Under the pieces are notes generated by a model, which was not told where the DNA came from, ran no database searches, and saw nothing but the letters and a program-made list of their open reading frames with translations. Positions 28,826 through 36,628 of a DNA stretch of 64,000 nt are shown here, one piece after another; positions within the stretch are counted from its first letter, which is position 1, and each line of letters opens with the position of its first letter. The translations under genes were made by a program, and so were the position numbers. The DNA is taken from contig NZ_JPWF01000002.1 in NCBI RefSeq assembly GCF_003326675.1, positions 1-64,000 on the forward strand. Direction: 5' to 3'. Origin of the DNA: Thalassospira profundimaris (lineage in GTDB: Bacteria > Pseudomonadota > Alphaproteobacteria > Rhodospirillales > Thalassospiraceae).

Positions 28826-29509
28826 TTAGGCAATTTCCGGCAATTCATTGATTGTATAGGAATGTTCGATCGTGCGGCCAAGCACGGGATCATGCAATGC
28901 CATTTTAAAACGTTTTGCCGGACGCACGCCGCCCTTGGCGCCAAGGGTCCCGCACAGCATCACCGATGCCTTGCCTGCCGGGGTCGATGACATCAGACCC
29001 GAACCGTCAATCAGATCGGTCAACGGACGGATCGAGGAAATCGTGCCTTCCTGATACAGAACCCAGTCATCGCCATCCTGCTCGGAAATCCACGACCGCA
29101 TTTCGATCTGTTCGATGTGATCGGCGACTTCGTCAAAACGCCAGATATCTTGTGCGACAGGCTTTTCACAAATCTGCTTGGACAGGGCAACCGAATGCGC
29201 TTCAAGTTCGCGGTCGGTGTGATCCGATGCCAGACCGATATACAGCACACCGTCACTTGCGATCAGGAACGGTTCGATCTCGCCCGATGTACCTTTGCCA
29301 ACAACTTCAATCACGTCCTGCTGGGTCACCATGCCCGATGCGGTACGGTAATAAAGCGGCACACTTGAAGGCGGCTTTACGCCGATTGCGGCCAGTTCGT
29401 CAATGTGATGCTGGATGGCATGGGCATCGCGCCCGGTCCAGCCGGCAACGGTGCAATGGGTGATATCAAAGGCGATTTCTTTGCCCGCAAGGGTGAAATT
29501 CATCTGCAT
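28826..29509 (-). CDS. DUF2848 protein (fumarylacetoacetase-like)
   Basis: A 227-residue soluble protein of the DUF2848 family, recognised by MQMNFTLAGKEIAFDITHCT, AGWTGRDAHAIQHHIDELA and the C-terminal DPVLGRTIEHSYTINELPEI, which is also reminiscent of fumarylacetoacetate hydrolase folds. The activity is not established. Such genes often lie with TRAP transporters and amidases or DUF1445 genes, as here, so a hydrolytic or isomerising step on an imported organic acid is an inference. Confidence 0.8.
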   Translation of the reverse strand: MQMNFTLAGKEIAFDITHCTVAGWTGRDAHAIQHHIDELAAIGVKPPSSVPLYYRTASGMVTQQDVIEVVGKGTSGEIEPFLIASDGVLYIGLASDHTDRELEAHSVALSKQICEKPVAQDIWRFDEVADHIEQIEMRSWISEQDGDDWVLYQEGTISSIRPLTDLIDGSGLMSSTPAGKASVMLCGTLGAKGGVRPAKRFKMALHDPVLGRTIEHSYTINELPEIA

Positions 29510-29579
29510 TTTTGTAATCCGGGTTCATTTGTTTTCGATCATCCGTCGGGCTGGGGAAGCCGGGACCGGACGCGGGGCA

Positions 29580-29612
29580 GGAATACGAACCGGGTTGTCC
29601 GGCTCGTATTCC
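29580..29612. other. Strong hairpin between dctM and the DUF2848 gene
   Basis: GGAATACGA (29580-29588) pairs with TCGTATTCC (29604-29612), with an inner CCGG pairing. There is no T-run on either strand, so it is more likely an mRNA-processing or stability element dividing the transporter from the enzyme genes than a terminator. Confidence 0.5.
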
Positions 29613-29646
29613 GCCTCGGTTATTTAAGGAATTCAGACCTGCCTGA

Positions 29647-30927
29647 TCAGAGATATTCGGGCAGGAACAGTGCAAGGTCGGGCAGGAAGATCAGGCCGAC
29701 GATCATGGCCACCATCACCAGAACAAACGGAATGGTACCCAGCATCACCTCGGACAAACGTCCGTTCTTGCGCGCACCCTGCACGACATAAAGGTTCAAT
29801 CCGACCGGCGGGGTAATCAGGGCCATCTCGATCAGAACGATCAGAAGGATACCGAACCAGACCTTGTCAAAGCCCATACCAACCATGATCGGGACAATGA
29901 TCGGAATGGTCGCCACCATCAGCGACAGGGTCTCGATAAAGAAGCCCAGCACGATATAAAGCGCGATCACCACCAAGAGGGTCCCCATCGGGCTCAGATT
30001 AAGACCGACCAGAAGTTCCTTAAGCTCGCGGCCCATACCGGCCGCAGTCAGGGTGAAGTTCAGGAAATAGGCGCCGATAATCACCAGCATGATCATCGCG
30101 GTAATCCGCACCGTGCCCAAAAGGCACAGCTTGATCATCTCGTTGGAAACACCCTTGTTGAAACCGGCAATCAAAAGCGCGATGGCAACACCAACTGCGG
30201 CGGATTCCGTTGGGGTCGCCCAACCGGCATAGATCGATCCGATCACCACGAAGAACAGCACCAGAATGGGCAGCAAATGCTTCAGGCTGACGAAACGTTC
30301 CGACCAGGTAAAGGACCGGCTCTGCCCGCCAAGCGACGGTTTGACTTTGCAAAGCGCCGCAGTCACCAGCATGAAGGCCACCGCCATCACAAGGCCCGGC
30401 ACCAGACCGGCCAGGAACAGACGCGGGATCGATGTTTCAGTCAGGAACCCGTAAACGATCAGGTTTATCGATGGCGGGATCATGATGCCCAGTGTGCCAC
30501 CTGCGGCAATCGCACCGGAAAACAGTTTGGGATCATAACCAAGCTTTTCGGCCTGGGGCATCGCAACCGTTGCAACAGTTGCCGCCGTGGCGACCGAGGA
30601 ACCCGACGTTGCCGAGAACATGGTTGCCGTGCCGATATTGGCATGGATCAGGCCACCGGGCAGCCAGGAGAACCACTTATCAAGCGCTTCATAGGTTTTC
30701 GCAGCAATCCCGCCGCGCACCAGAATTTCACCCAGCAGCACAAAGAACGGAATGGCGATCAGAGTTGATGAATTTGACGAAGACCAGACAACCTGACCCA
30801 GCCCGCGCAACAGCGGAAACGGGGTAAAGAACTGATCAACACCAATCCCCAAAAGGAACAGGACAATCCCGACCGGGATCGACAGGGCCAAAAGACCCAG
30901 CAAGGATGCGGTAACAGCGAAAATCAT
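29647..30927 (-). CDS. dctM: TRAP transporter large permease (DctM family)
   Basis: Membrane subunit that couples sodium import to organic-acid uptake. The 426-residue protein has about 12 hydrophobic segments and the DctM hallmarks FVLLGEILVRGGIA, ATMFSATSGSSVATAATVAT and GGTLGIMIPPSINLIVYG. Its start overlaps the end of the dctQ gene by four bases, indicating translational coupling. With dctQ and dctP it forms a complete tripartite TRAP system. Confidence 0.96.
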   Translation of the reverse strand: MIFAVTASLLGLLALSIPVGIVLFLLGIGVDQFFTPFPLLRGLGQVVWSSSNSSTLIAIPFFVLLGEILVRGGIAAKTYEALDKWFSWLPGGLIHANIGTATMFSATSGSSVATAATVATVAMPQAEKLGYDPKLFSGAIAAGGTLGIMIPPSINLIVYGFLTETSIPRLFLAGLVPGLVMAVAFMLVTAALCKVKPSLGGQSRSFTWSERFVSLKHLLPILVLFFVVIGSIYAGWATPTESAAVGVAIALLIAGFNKGVSNEMIKLCLLGTVRITAMIMLVIIGAYFLNFTLTAAGMGRELKELLVGLNLSPMGTLLVVIALYIVLGFFIETLSLMVATIPIIVPIMVGMGFDKVWFGILLIVLIEMALITPPVGLNLYVVQGARKNGRLSEVMLGTIPFVLVMVAMIVGLIFLPDLALFLPEYL

Positions 30928-31490
30928 GCTTCCAACTCCAGTTCAGAGCGGGCACCAACAAGCGTATCCGCCTGTTCAAGATCGCGTCGCATCAAAAGAC
31001 TCAGGGTAAGGATCACCAGCGCACAGGAACAGACCGCGAACCACAGCCATCCGGAAAACCAGATGATCTGCGGAATCCAAAGCGGTGTTTCAAGCGGCGT
31101 ATTGGCTGTTGATCCACGTTCGATGGTCTTGGCCAGAACCGGCCAGCATTGAATGGCGACAACCGATGCCACACCGGCAAGTGCAACAATCGACAGCAAA
31201 TCAAGGAATGCCTTGCCGCGCTGCTTCAATTTCAGACGAATAAGGTCGATCCTGACATGGGCAAGCTCGGTCAGGGCAAAGGACAGCCCCCAGCTTGCAA
31301 CACCTGCCATGACATAACCTGAAATTTCTTCTGACCCGCCAAGCGAGATGCCAACTTCACGCAGCAAAATCTCGGCGATGATCAGGGCCACGCTGCCCAT
31401 CAGAACAAGTCCGACGAGCAGCGCGATCATGCGGTTGGTGCGGCGGATGGCCGCAATCAGTTTTTGGGTCACGATTTCGGTCTCCGCCAT
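30924..31490 (-). CDS. dctQ: TRAP transporter small permease (DctQ family)
   Basis: A 188-residue small membrane subunit with four hydrophobic segments (MIALLVGLVLMGSVALIIAE, AGVASWGLSFALTEL, LLSIVALAGVASVVAIQCW and IIWFSGWLWFAVCSCALVIL) and the family-typical HVRIDLIRLKL. It pairs with DctM. It starts 10 bp after the dctP stop and overlaps dctM. Confidence 0.93.
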   Translation of the reverse strand: MAETEIVTQKLIAAIRRTNRMIALLVGLVLMGSVALIIAEILLREVGISLGGSEEISGYVMAGVASWGLSFALTELAHVRIDLIRLKLKQRGKAFLDLLSIVALAGVASVVAIQCWPVLAKTIERGSTANTPLETPLWIPQIIWFSGWLWFAVCSCALVILTLSLLMRRDLEQADTLVGARSELELEA

Positions 31491-31500
31491 ACACTTTTGA

Positions 31501-32553
31501 TTAGTTCAGCGGTACGGTAACACCGACGGTCGCGCCAACGCTATCATTCCAGCGTTTGACCCAATCGTTACCTGCGCGCTCTGCCCATTCCGGCAGAACC
31601 GTGGTGGTCAGGATTTCCTTGGCTTTGGCAACGTCCGCTTCGGAAACTTCAACCAGTTTCATTTTGGCGGATTCACCTGCCGGGCAGGTGCCATTGCCGG
31701 TCAGGCAGGCAACATCGGTTTTAAGTGCGTCTGCGGCAGACGCCCAAGCCGGTGCTTCGAACTTGGTTTTGACTTCATCCATGATGAAGGACTGCTGATC
31801 GGCACTCAGGCTGTTCCACTTGTCCATGTTCATCGCGGTCACAACCGGATCCCAGCCACCAAGCGGAATGGTCATCAGGTGATCGGAAACTTCCCACCAG
31901 CCTGCGCTGTAACCCGAACCGGCACCGGTAACGGCACAATCGATCACGCCACGCTCAAGACCACCCGGAACTTCCGAGAAGGCAACGTTCACGCCGGTCG
32001 CACCCAGTGCTTCGAGGAACTTGGTGGTCATACGGCCCGAACCACGGACTTTCTTGCCTTTAAGATCGGCAAGGGTGTTGACTTCACCCGCACAGAAAAC
32101 AACCTGCGGCGGGTACGGTGCAACGGCCAGAACTTTGGCGTTGAAACGTTCTGCAAAGATGTCATCAACCATCGGACGGGCTGCTTCGACCATTGCTTTT
32201 GCTTCGGCTGCGGTGTTTGCGACCAGCGGCACGTCAAGGCCTTCAAGCTCCGGTGCATCGCCAACTGCATAATCACCAACGGTCATCGCAATGTCGAAAA
32301 CGCCGTCGCTGAGAATACGGAAAACGTCACCGCCACCGATGCCCATCTGGTCATGGGTGGTCATCTCGACATTGAATGCGCCTTTGGAATCTGCCGGGAA
32401 CGTTTCGGTCCAGAACGGATTTTCGTACTGCTTATAAAGCGGCAGGCTGCTCCAGCTGCCAACGACCGAAAGGTCTTCGGCGAATGCCGGGGTTGCGGCA
32501 AAGCCCGCACCAAGGGCAGAAACTGCCAAAAGCGAAGAAACCATCTTTTTCAT
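31501..32553 (-). CDS. dctP: TRAP transporter periplasmic substrate-binding protein (DctP family)
   Basis: Captures the substrate in the periplasm. The 350-residue protein has a signal peptide ending ATPAFA and a TRAP solute-binding fold with SEVPGGLERGVIDCAVTGAG. The conserved-arginine region LKGKKVRGSGRMTTKFLEA binds carboxylates in this family. GAGGAG precedes the ATG. The ligand is unknown; neighbours (amidase, DUF1445, DUF2848) suggest an amide or organic acid. Confidence 0.95.
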   Translation of the reverse strand: MKKMVSSLLAVSALGAGFAATPAFAEDLSVVGSWSSLPLYKQYENPFWTETFPADSKGAFNVEMTTHDQMGIGGGDVFRILSDGVFDIAMTVGDYAVGDAPELEGLDVPLVANTAAEAKAMVEAARPMVDDIFAERFNAKVLAVAPYPPQVVFCAGEVNTLADLKGKKVRGSGRMTTKFLEALGATGVNVAFSEVPGGLERGVIDCAVTGAGSGYSAGWWEVSDHLMTIPLGGWDPVVTAMNMDKWNSLSADQQSFIMDEVKTKFEAPAWASAADALKTDVACLTGNGTCPAGESAKMKLVEVSEADVAKAKEILTTTVLPEWAERAGNDWVKRWNDSVGATVGVTVPLN

Positions 32554-32577
32554 AAGAAAACTCCTCTGATGTAACGT

Positions 32578-33441
32578 TTATGATTGGTTTGTTTCAGGTT
32601 TGGTCTGAAGGGAAAATTCCGCGGCTTCGGCAAGGACATCGGTCACAAGCATCAAGCCGGGTTCGTGCGTAATGGCAAATTCAGGTAAGGCATTGCGAAT
32701 TGCCATCTGCGGCGTGACTCCACACGCCCAGAAAACCGGAATGTCCCCTTCATGAATGACGGGTTCATCTCCAAAGTCCGGTTTCATGATATCGGCGATA
32801 CCGATTTGCGACGGATCACCGATATGAACCGGTGCCCCGTGGGCCAAACGATATCGATCAGAATAAAGGATCGCCCGGATCGCATCGCTGGGCGTAAAGG
32901 CGCGCATCGAAACCACCAACGGACCATGGAAACGGCCGGCAGGCGACGTTTCGATATTGGTCACATACATCGGCACGTTGCGGTTCGCATCCATATGACG
33001 CACAGGCACACCGCCACGGGTAATTGCCGCTTCAAAGGAAAACGAACAGCCCAGAACGAACGTTACCAGATCATCACGCCAGACATCGGTCAGGTCACTG
33101 GTGCTGGTAAAATCGGTGCTGCCACGGAAAATGCGATAGCCCGGAATATCGGTGCGGATATCAAGATCCGCGCCCAGTGCCGGGATGTGGGGTGATCCCG
33201 GTTCGGACATCCCGATCAACGGGCATGATTTTGGGTTCTTTGCACAGAATTGCAGAAACTCATCTGCATAGTCAGCCGGCAGGATCGCCAGGTTGCCCTG
33301 AAGGTAACCCGAAGAATAGCCGGTAGTTGTCCCTGTATGTTCGCCGCTTCGGATCGCCTTGCGCAACGCCAGTGGCGTTATCGACGATATAGCTTCCTTT
33401 GCGGTGTCAACGGAACGGGTGGCGCTTTGTGACGCGTTCAT
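32578..33441 (-). CDS. DUF1445 putative hydro-lyase
   Basis: A 287-residue protein of the UPF0317/DUF1445 family, related to mammalian D-glutamate cyclase. Visible features are SGYLQGNLAILPADYADEFL, the FVLGCSFSFEAAI stretch, HMDANRNVPMYVTNI with the conserved N-x-x-VPMY pattern, and VFWACGVTPQM near the C-terminus. The annotation hydro-lyase is family-level and largely untested. It is the first gene of the cluster, 24 bp before dctP, directly downstream of the LysR gene on the same strand. Confidence 0.88.
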   Translation of the reverse strand: MNASQSATRSVDTAKEAISSITPLALRKAIRSGEHTGTTTGYSSGYLQGNLAILPADYADEFLQFCAKNPKSCPLIGMSEPGSPHIPALGADLDIRTDIPGYRIFRGSTDFTSTSDLTDVWRDDLVTFVLGCSFSFEAAITRGGVPVRHMDANRNVPMYVTNIETSPAGRFHGPLVVSMRAFTPSDAIRAILYSDRYRLAHGAPVHIGDPSQIGIADIMKPDFGDEPVIHEGDIPVFWACGVTPQMAIRNALPEFAITHEPGLMLVTDVLAEAAEFSLQTKPETNQS

Positions 33442-33520
33442 TTTTCAGTCCCATTCTCTGCCTCTTTACAAAGATTGTGAAACGGGACCGATCTTGTCAA
33501 GAAATCATTTTATCTGTTTT

Positions 33521-33541
33521 TTGATCGTATTTAACGATCAA
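33521..33541. promoter_or_regulatory. Candidate LysR operator before the DUF1445/TRAP operon
   Basis: Perfect inverted repeat TTGATCG-N7-CGATCAA, overlapping the last codons of the LysR gene and 80 bp before the DUF1445 start. The same half-site recurs in the LysR gene's own promoter region at 34484-34499. Confidence 0.55.
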
Positions 33542-34424
33542 TCTGATCAAACAATTTTGCAGCCTCCTGCACGGCCGCACCGATTTCACGGTTTCGTTCC
33601 GGGTAATAGGTGATGACAAAATGAAGCGCGGTAAGGGATGCTTCATCCCGCACAGGAATCTGCTTAATGTGTTCATCCCAAACGGAATTTTTGACCATCA
33701 AGGTCGGCAAAACCCCAATCCCGAAGCCGCCCGCGACCAGATGTTTCACGGTTGAAAGCGATGCGGATCCATGCAGTGCCGGTTGCGAAATATCGGGCGC
33801 GGCAAAGATGCTTTCGACCTCGCGAAACGGTGGCGTACCTTTTGGAAATGTCACGATTGCATGGCTTGCCAACTCACTTAACGACAGGGGTTTGTCCCCC
33901 AATTCCATCGTTTCGGCGCAATACCATCCCAGTTCGACCGGCTTTAACGGGGCTGCCACCGCACCTTGGGGCACGGATTCGCGCAGCATGATCGCAACAT
34001 CCATCTCGTCATTTTCAAGTGCCTTGCCCAACTGCCCGGATGTATCCACCGACAACTCATAACGCACCTTCGGAAAGTCATCCTTCAACTTGTTAAGCAT
34101 ATCGGTCAAAAGCGTATGCACGATGGTTTCGGCAACGCCGATCCGCACAGTTCCGCTCAGTTCACCGGGATGGGTCAGTTCCTGCCAGATACGATCACGT
34201 GCCCGCGACAGACGCTGGGCTTCCTCGACAAATCGCAAACCGGCCGCCGTCAAGCGGACCTGCCGGTTGCTGCGATCAAACAGCATGATACCCAGTTTCT
34301 TCTCAAGCCCCGATACACGGGCCGATATCGCCGATTGTGACAGGTTATATTTCTGTGCAGCGGCGCGAAAACCGCCCGCCTTGACGATATCTTGCAGAAT
34401 TTCGATATCCTTGAATTCAAACAC
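33531..34424 (-). CDS. LysR family regulator of the TRAP/amidase cluster
   Basis: A 297-residue regulator with an N-terminal helix-turn-helix (ILQDIVKAGGFRAAAQKYNL then SQSAISARVSGLEKKLGI) and a C-terminal effector domain (GTVRIGVAETIVHTLLTDML). No ATG fits; GTG at 34424 is chosen because AGGGTGG lies five bases upstream. A TTG six codons earlier is an alternative. It is probably the activator of the downstream DUF1445-TRAP operon and autoregulated through matching palindromes. Confidence 0.9.
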   Translation of the reverse strand: MFEFKDIEILQDIVKAGGFRAAAQKYNLSQSAISARVSGLEKKLGIMLFDRSNRQVRLTAAGLRFVEEAQRLSRARDRIWQELTHPGELSGTVRIGVAETIVHTLLTDMLNKLKDDFPKVRYELSVDTSGQLGKALENDEMDVAIMLRESVPQGAVAAPLKPVELGWYCAETMELGDKPLSLSELASHAIVTFPKGTPPFREVESIFAAPDISQPALHGSASLSTVKHLVAGGFGIGVLPTLMVKNSVWDEHIKQIPVRDEASLTALHFVITYYPERNREIGAAVQEAAKLFDQIDR

Positions 34425-34483
34425 GCAATCCACCCTGATCAATGTTGTTTGCGATCATTCTACCCGCCATCCGATCACTTCGC

Positions 34484-34499
34484 ACGATCAATTGATCGT
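34484..34499. promoter_or_regulatory. Palindromic operator upstream of the LysR gene
   Basis: ACGATCAATTGATCGT is a 16-bp perfect palindrome between the LysR gene and divergent msrP. Several extra GATCA half-sites lie within 60 bp (for example 34452, 34505). The half-site is the same as at 33521-33541. Confidence 0.5.
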
Positions 34500-34648
34500 T
34501 CGCTTGATCAGATCACCCACTTTTGACGTAGAACCTCGGGCCTAAGCAGGTGAATTCGATGGCATTTCACCAACTGATCACCGAGGCGTGACTTGCCCAA
34601 AGCGGCTTTTGCACGGACAGTGGATCAACTGCGCAATTGGAGGACGAC

Positions 34649-35617
34649 ATGCTGATACGCCGAAAGAAGGGTTGGGAAATCCCGGAACGCGACGCAACAC
34701 CGCAATCGGTTTACCAAAACCGTCGACAGTTTCTGAAAGGCATCGCTGCCGGTTCCATCGGTGCGACAGCCGCATCCTTGCCGCTTGGCAGCGCGTTTGC
34801 ACAGGGTGCGGCATCAACCGCCTCCCTTTATCCGGTTGCCCGCAATCCCGCCTATACGGTTGATCGCGAACTGACCGAAAAGGCCAAGGCGCTGACCTAT
34901 AACAACTTCTATGAATTCGGGTCCCACAAATCGATTTCCGAGGCCGCCCAGGCCATGAACACCCGTCCATGGACGGTCAAGATTGACGGTCTGGTCGAAA
35001 ATCCGATCGAAATTGATTTCGAAGACCTCGTGCGCAAGATGCCGCTCGAAGAACGTGTCTATCGTTTCCGCTGTGTCGAAGCATGGGCAATGACCGTTCC
35101 CTGGTCCGGTTTCCCGATGAAGGCGCTGGTTGATTTCGCCAAACCGCTGTCGGGTGCCAAATATGTCGAAATGGAAACTGCCAGCCAAAAGGACACCATG
35201 CCAGGCCTGCGTCAGTTCTGGTATCCTTGGCCCTATGTCGAAGGCCTGTCTATGGCCGAGGCCACCAATGAACTGACCATGATCGCCACTGGCATCTACG
35301 GTGAAGAACTGCCCAAACAGAATGGCGCGCCACTGCGTTTGGTCACGCCATGGAAATACGGATTTAAAAACATCAAATCCATCGTCCGCTTTACCTTCAC
35401 GGATCAGCGCCCCAAAAGCTTTTGGGAAGACATCAACAGCGACGAATACGGCTTCTGGGCCAATGTGAACCCCGGTGTTCCCCATCCACGCTGGAGCCAG
35501 GCTTACGAGCGACTGCTCAATAACGGCGAAAGTGTCCCGACACAGATTTACAACGGTTATGGCGAATACGTGGCCGATATCTACAAGGGCATGGAAAACG
35601 AGAAACTGTTTATGTGA
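34649..35617 (+). CDS. msrP: Methionine sulfoxide reductase catalytic subunit MsrP (YedY)
   Basis: Periplasmic molybdopterin enzyme that repairs oxidised methionine in envelope proteins. The 322-residue precursor has a Tat signal (NRRQFLKGIAAGSIGATAAS, cleavage near SAFAQ), the molybdenum-ligand cysteine in YRFRCVEAWAMTVPW, and the C-terminal NPGVPHPRWSQAYERLL. The ATG at 34649 has GGAGG five bases upstream. Its usual haem membrane partner MsrQ (YedZ) is not next to it: the following gene is on the other strand. Confidence 0.95.
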   Translation: MLIRRKKGWEIPERDATPQSVYQNRRQFLKGIAAGSIGATAASLPLGSAFAQGAASTASLYPVARNPAYTVDRELTEKAKALTYNNFYEFGSHKSISEAAQAMNTRPWTVKIDGLVENPIEIDFEDLVRKMPLEERVYRFRCVEAWAMTVPWSGFPMKALVDFAKPLSGAKYVEMETASQKDTMPGLRQFWYPWPYVEGLSMAEATNELTMIATGIYGEELPKQNGAPLRLVTPWKYGFKNIKSIVRFTFTDQRPKSFWEDINSDEYGFWANVNPGVPHPRWSQAYERLLNNGESVPTQIYNGYGEYVADIYKGMENEKLFM

Positions 35618-35651
35618 TCCCTCCCTGTCCGTTCCGGATCACAAAATCGAA

Positions 35652-35690
35652 AACGCTGACAATTCTGCATGGTTGTCAGCGTTTTCTTTT
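35652..35690. terminator. Bidirectional terminator after msrP
   Basis: AACGCTGACAA (35652-35662) pairs with TTGTCAGCGTT (35673-35683). T-rich stretches follow on both strands, between convergent genes. Confidence 0.85.
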
Positions 35691-35701
35691 ACGTCTTCGC
35701 A

Positions 35702-36487
35702 CTACTGTGCTGGCGTTGCATAGCGGCTATAAATTCGACCAAACGTGCCATCCTGCCGCATTTCGACAAGAACCCGTTCCAGTTCTGTAAAACTGCCATC
35801 GGTGAAATAGTCTGACCGGCGGGAAATCGCGATAAAGGATGGCTGCCCCTGCAAAACCAGTTCCGCCTTGCGGATATGATACGGCCCTTCCCGCTTGATT
35901 TGTTCGACGGCCTGAAGTTCGGGCACGATCAGCGCATTGATGTGCTGCATATCAAGCATTCGAAACAGCGTACTGTAATCCGCGGCCTCGACCAGACGGA
36001 TTCCTTTGGCTTCGTCAAATTGGCGGTTGTAATTTGCCCCGCGCAGGACACCAACCGACCTTTCATCAAGATCCTTGATGTCGCGTATTTCTGCGCCAAT
36101 CTCGTTGATATAGACGGCCTTGGGCTCGTCGGGTAAGGCCGCGCCGAAATAATACATATATTTCTGGCGTTCATCGGTACGGTTCGGGCCCAACATCAAA
36201 TCCGCCTCACCGCGTTCAAGCAAATATAAGGCACGTTTGAACGGCACGACCTCAAACGAAAGATCAAGCCCGATGCGCTTTGCCGCGTCGCGGATAACGT
36301 CAATGTAAATTCCGGAATAGGACGCGCTGTTGGTGTAGACCGATATGACCCGATAGGGCGGCGCATTATTGACCGCAACAATCAGGGTGCGCGCCACCGA
36401 TGGTTGAACAGCCACCAAAAGGCTGATCAAACCAAAGGCACAGAACATCATCGCGAAGACCAAGCGCTGCACCAAGATATTCTCCAT
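35702..36487 (-). CDS. Periplasmic substrate-binding protein (SBP_bac_3 type)
   Basis: A 261-residue protein with a signal segment (FAMMFCAFGLISLLVAVQPS then VAR) and a family-3 solute-binding fold: NAPPYRVISV, YSGIYIDVIRDAAKRIGLDL, VVPFKRALYLLERGEADLML and the hinge-region SVGVLRGANYN. No ABC permease or ATPase is adjacent, so it may be an orphan binding protein or a sensor partner. The ligand is not predictable; family-3 proteins usually bind amino acids. Confidence 0.85.
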   Translation of the reverse strand: MENILVQRLVFAMMFCAFGLISLLVAVQPSVARTLIVAVNNAPPYRVISVYTNSASYSGIYIDVIRDAAKRIGLDLSFEVVPFKRALYLLERGEADLMLGPNRTDERQKYMYYFGAALPDEPKAVYINEIGAEIRDIKDLDERSVGVLRGANYNRQFDEAKGIRLVEAADYSTLFRMLDMQHINALIVPELQAVEQIKREGPYHIRKAELVLQGQPSFIAISRRSDYFTDGSFTELERVLVEMRQDGTFGRIYSRYATPAQ

Positions 36488-36628
36488 CTGGCACGACCCA
36501 ACAGTTTGAACCGGCGCTAAACTGCCCCTTCATTTGCAGATTGGGTTTCGTTGCACCGATTGCCACGGCTTATATTGATATGAATGAATATTCATCAACC
36601 ATCAATCGAGCAACTGTGCCATGCAAGG

